The notes under the pieces were generated by a model, which saw nothing but the letters and a program-made list of their open reading frames with translations, made no database searches and was not told where the DNA came from. A stretch of 64,000 nucleotides of DNA, taken from NCBI GenBank assembly GCA_937915835.1, contig CALGHA010000035.1, positions 1 through 64,000 on the forward strand. Reading direction: 5' to 3'. This DNA comes from an uncultured Fretibacterium sp. (GTDB taxonomy: Bacteria > Synergistota > Synergistia > Synergistales > Aminobacteriaceae). Shown piece by piece: positions 62,597-64,000 of this stretch; the stretch's first letter is position 1, and each line of letters begins with the position of its first letter. The position numbers were made by a program, and so were the translations under genes.

Positions 62597-64000
62597 TTAA
62601 TGATTAATTAGCTCAAGAGCTTTCGCCCGAAAACTTTTCATCTTTTCCCGCCAAACAGGGACATATTCAGAGACTGCCGGAGTATCATTCATCGTGTAGC
62701 TTCCCCAAATGTACCAGTAGTAATAAATCACGGCTGAACATGAGATTAAATGCGTCTTCTCCTGGTCAGTAGTCTTGCGTCCGAAATATCCTTCAAGCCA
62801 GTAATCAATTTCTTCAAACGGCGGATTATTCACAGCAAACAACTTGCAAATATCGAAGCCAATATCAGCATCGCCAGCAAATTCCCAGTCAATAATATTT
62901 AACGAAGCATTCTTAACCAGCAAATTAGGTTCGTATAAATCGTTATGACAAAGTGAGACCTGCCATTTATCATGTTCAAGAAAATTAAAGATTGGTATCA
63001 TTGTTTCTCGCTCTTTAAGAAATTCCCTGAATGTTGCGGCATTTATGCTCTTCTGAGTTGTGATAATTTTTTCGGCCTCAAATTGATAGTCAAATCCTGA
63101 ACCTGCGGATATACACGAAGCATGAAGAGTTTTAAGTTTTTCGGCGAGCATGTCTATATGAGCTTTATTCCCAAAGTCAAAGTCTTCCGAGACATCTATA
63201 AACTTTGAAATTTTCCAGCCCTCATTTACATCCATATACACAAGAGTGCTGTCAATGTTTAATCTTTTTGCCGCCCGTAATGAAATTGCTTCTCTCTTCC
63301 TGTCAATGAAACTTTGAGCGTGTCTTCCTGGATGCCGGTAAATATAATATTCTCCGCTGTATTTAATCCTGAACTTGAATGACCTGTTATTAAGCCCCTG
63401 CTTTATTATGGAAATGTCATCAATGTCGTCATAATCACAACAAAGAACTCGACAGATATTCTCAAAAATTTTTACCTTGTTGCAGGAAATATAATCGCTG
63501 TCAAAGGCTTGAAGTTCTTCCATGCTGTCAAATTCAAGAATATCGAACGTGTTATATTTTTTGATCCACATTGGAATTGTCTTCAAGTTCTCACACCAGA
63601 CATTTTCCCAGTACATATTTTCAGTTCCTGAGCGGGCAAAATATTCTTCGAGAATTGGCCGGAATTTCGCGGTAAAAGCCTCGTCAAAATAAGCATGTCC
63701 GTACATTATGTATTGATTAAACGAGGGCTTGTTTGTGTCATAAATCAGGCCGTCGTCGTCAAATGTCAATGCTCGTTCTGTTATGCCCGTTCCATGAAGA
63801 AAGATAGAACTGTAAAACGCTCTGTATTCGTACATGCTGAATAAATTTTGCGGGTAATAATTATCTGCACACAAAACATAAGTATTACTCAGATAATCTC
63901 TTGCGGCATAAATGCTGCTGTAAGTGTTTCTTGTTGAAAAGTTATTATTGATTACTATGTTGACGTTATATTTGTCGCGAAGGTAAAGAAATTTTTCCGC
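62597..64000 (-). CDS. LicC-LicA-like nucleotidyltransferase / choline kinase fusion, incomplete at the window edge
   Basis: Reading leftward from base 64000 the frame is open for 467 codons, so the N-terminus lies outside; an apparent TTG start at 63874 is inside a domain and is not used. Residues about 1-175 of the visible part are the rear of a sugar/choline nucleotidyltransferase (YNVNIVINNNFSTRN, NTYVLCADNYYP), like LicC. The rest is a LicA/choline-kinase-type phosphotransferase with the Brenner motif SLCHNDLYEPNLLV and metal-site NIIDWEFAGDADIGFDI. A bifunctional enzyme would make CDP-choline for cell-surface phosphocholine. The micro-ORF and SSS symporter follow 17 bases downstream. 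Ethanolamine or another aminoalcohol is possible. Confidence 0.8.
   Translation of the reverse strand, partial: AEKFLYLRDKYNVNIVINNNFSTRNTYSSIYAARDYLSNTYVLCADNYYPQNLFSMYEYRAFYSSIFLHGTGITERALTFDDDGLIYDTNKPSFNQYIMYGHAYFDEAFTAKFRPILEEYFARSGTENMYWENVWCENLKTIPMWIKKYNTFDILEFDSMEELQAFDSDYISCNKVKIFENICRVLCCDYDDIDDISIIKQGLNNRSFKFRIKYSGEYYIYRHPGRHAQSFIDRKREAISLRAAKRLNIDSTLVYMDVNEGWKISKFIDVSEDFDFGNKAHIDMLAEKLKTLHASCISAGSGFDYQFEAEKIITTQKSINAATFREFLKERETMIPIFNFLEHDKWQVSLCHNDLYEPNLLVKNASLNIIDWEFAGDADIGFDICKLFAVNNPPFEEIDYWLEGYFGRKTTDQEKTHLISCSAVIYYYWYIWGSYTMNDTPAVSEYVPVWREKMKSFRAKALELINH

Overview
The window reads as a chromosomal segment of an uncultured, fairly low-GC member of the Synergistota. Three things support this. 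The 1033-residue secreted protein at 10258-13359 ends in a Gly-rich/GGGGGC motif, a hydrophobic helix and RKK, the layout of the Synergist-CTERM sorting signal. The cell is clearly diderm with LPS (bamA, lpxD, lpxC, fabZ, lpxA and a type II secretion operon). The phylum lies outside the Proteobacteria, which fits a three-POTRA BamA-like protein and the Thermotoga-like Cys pattern in TrpRS. The phylum call is inference from gene content; no rRNA lies in the window. I recognised no tRNA, rRNA, CRISPR array or insertion sequence.

Left part (1-10.2 kb): a lipoprotein gene cut by the window edge; a TPP riboswitch driving a thiamine ECT-transporter S-component with an added zinc ribbon; a cobyrinate a,c-diamide synthase gene behind a structured leader with no Shine-Dalgarno; a four-gene redox cluster (exported cyclophilin-like/CMD protein, SDR, cytosolic flavodoxin, exported flavodoxin); and murD-ftsW-murG for peptidoglycan synthesis and division.

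Middle (10.2-26.6 kb): the large LRR/Ig-like Synergist-CTERM protein, then a 13-gene leftward housekeeping operon (deoxynucleoside kinase, Nif3-like, trpS, scpA, scpB, rluB-type synthase, HDOD protein, cmk, plsC, yicC, gmk, a small membrane protein, ftsH). Facing it is a two-gene unit with a NADAR-glycosyltransferase fusion and an FkbM methyltransferase.

Right-middle (26.6-47.9 kb): a leftward type II secretion operon (gspJ-K-L-M-N-C-I-D-E-F-G-H). It is headed by a membrane-fused spermidine-synthase-like protein and an O-antigen-ligase/oligosaccharyltransferase-like protein. Then come trkH-trkA (K+ uptake), an acyl-ACP thioesterase and hisD-hisG-hisZ.

Right (48.0-64 kb): a rightward envelope operon (histidine phosphatase, sigma factor, single-pass membrane protein, bamA, an outer-membrane barrel candidate, lpxD, lpxC, fabZ, lpxA). 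It is followed by an AT-richer single-chain restriction-modification gene whose second target-recognition half is split off by an apparent one-base loss, then phosphoglucomutase. The right edge holds a leftward locus with a LicC-LicA-like cytidylyltransferase/kinase fusion, an overlooked 33-codon membrane micro-ORF and a sodium:solute symporter, suggesting choline (or similar) uptake and activation for surface decoration.

Alternative TTG starts are common, and several promoters look like the extended -10 type (TGnTATAAT) with weak -35 elements.
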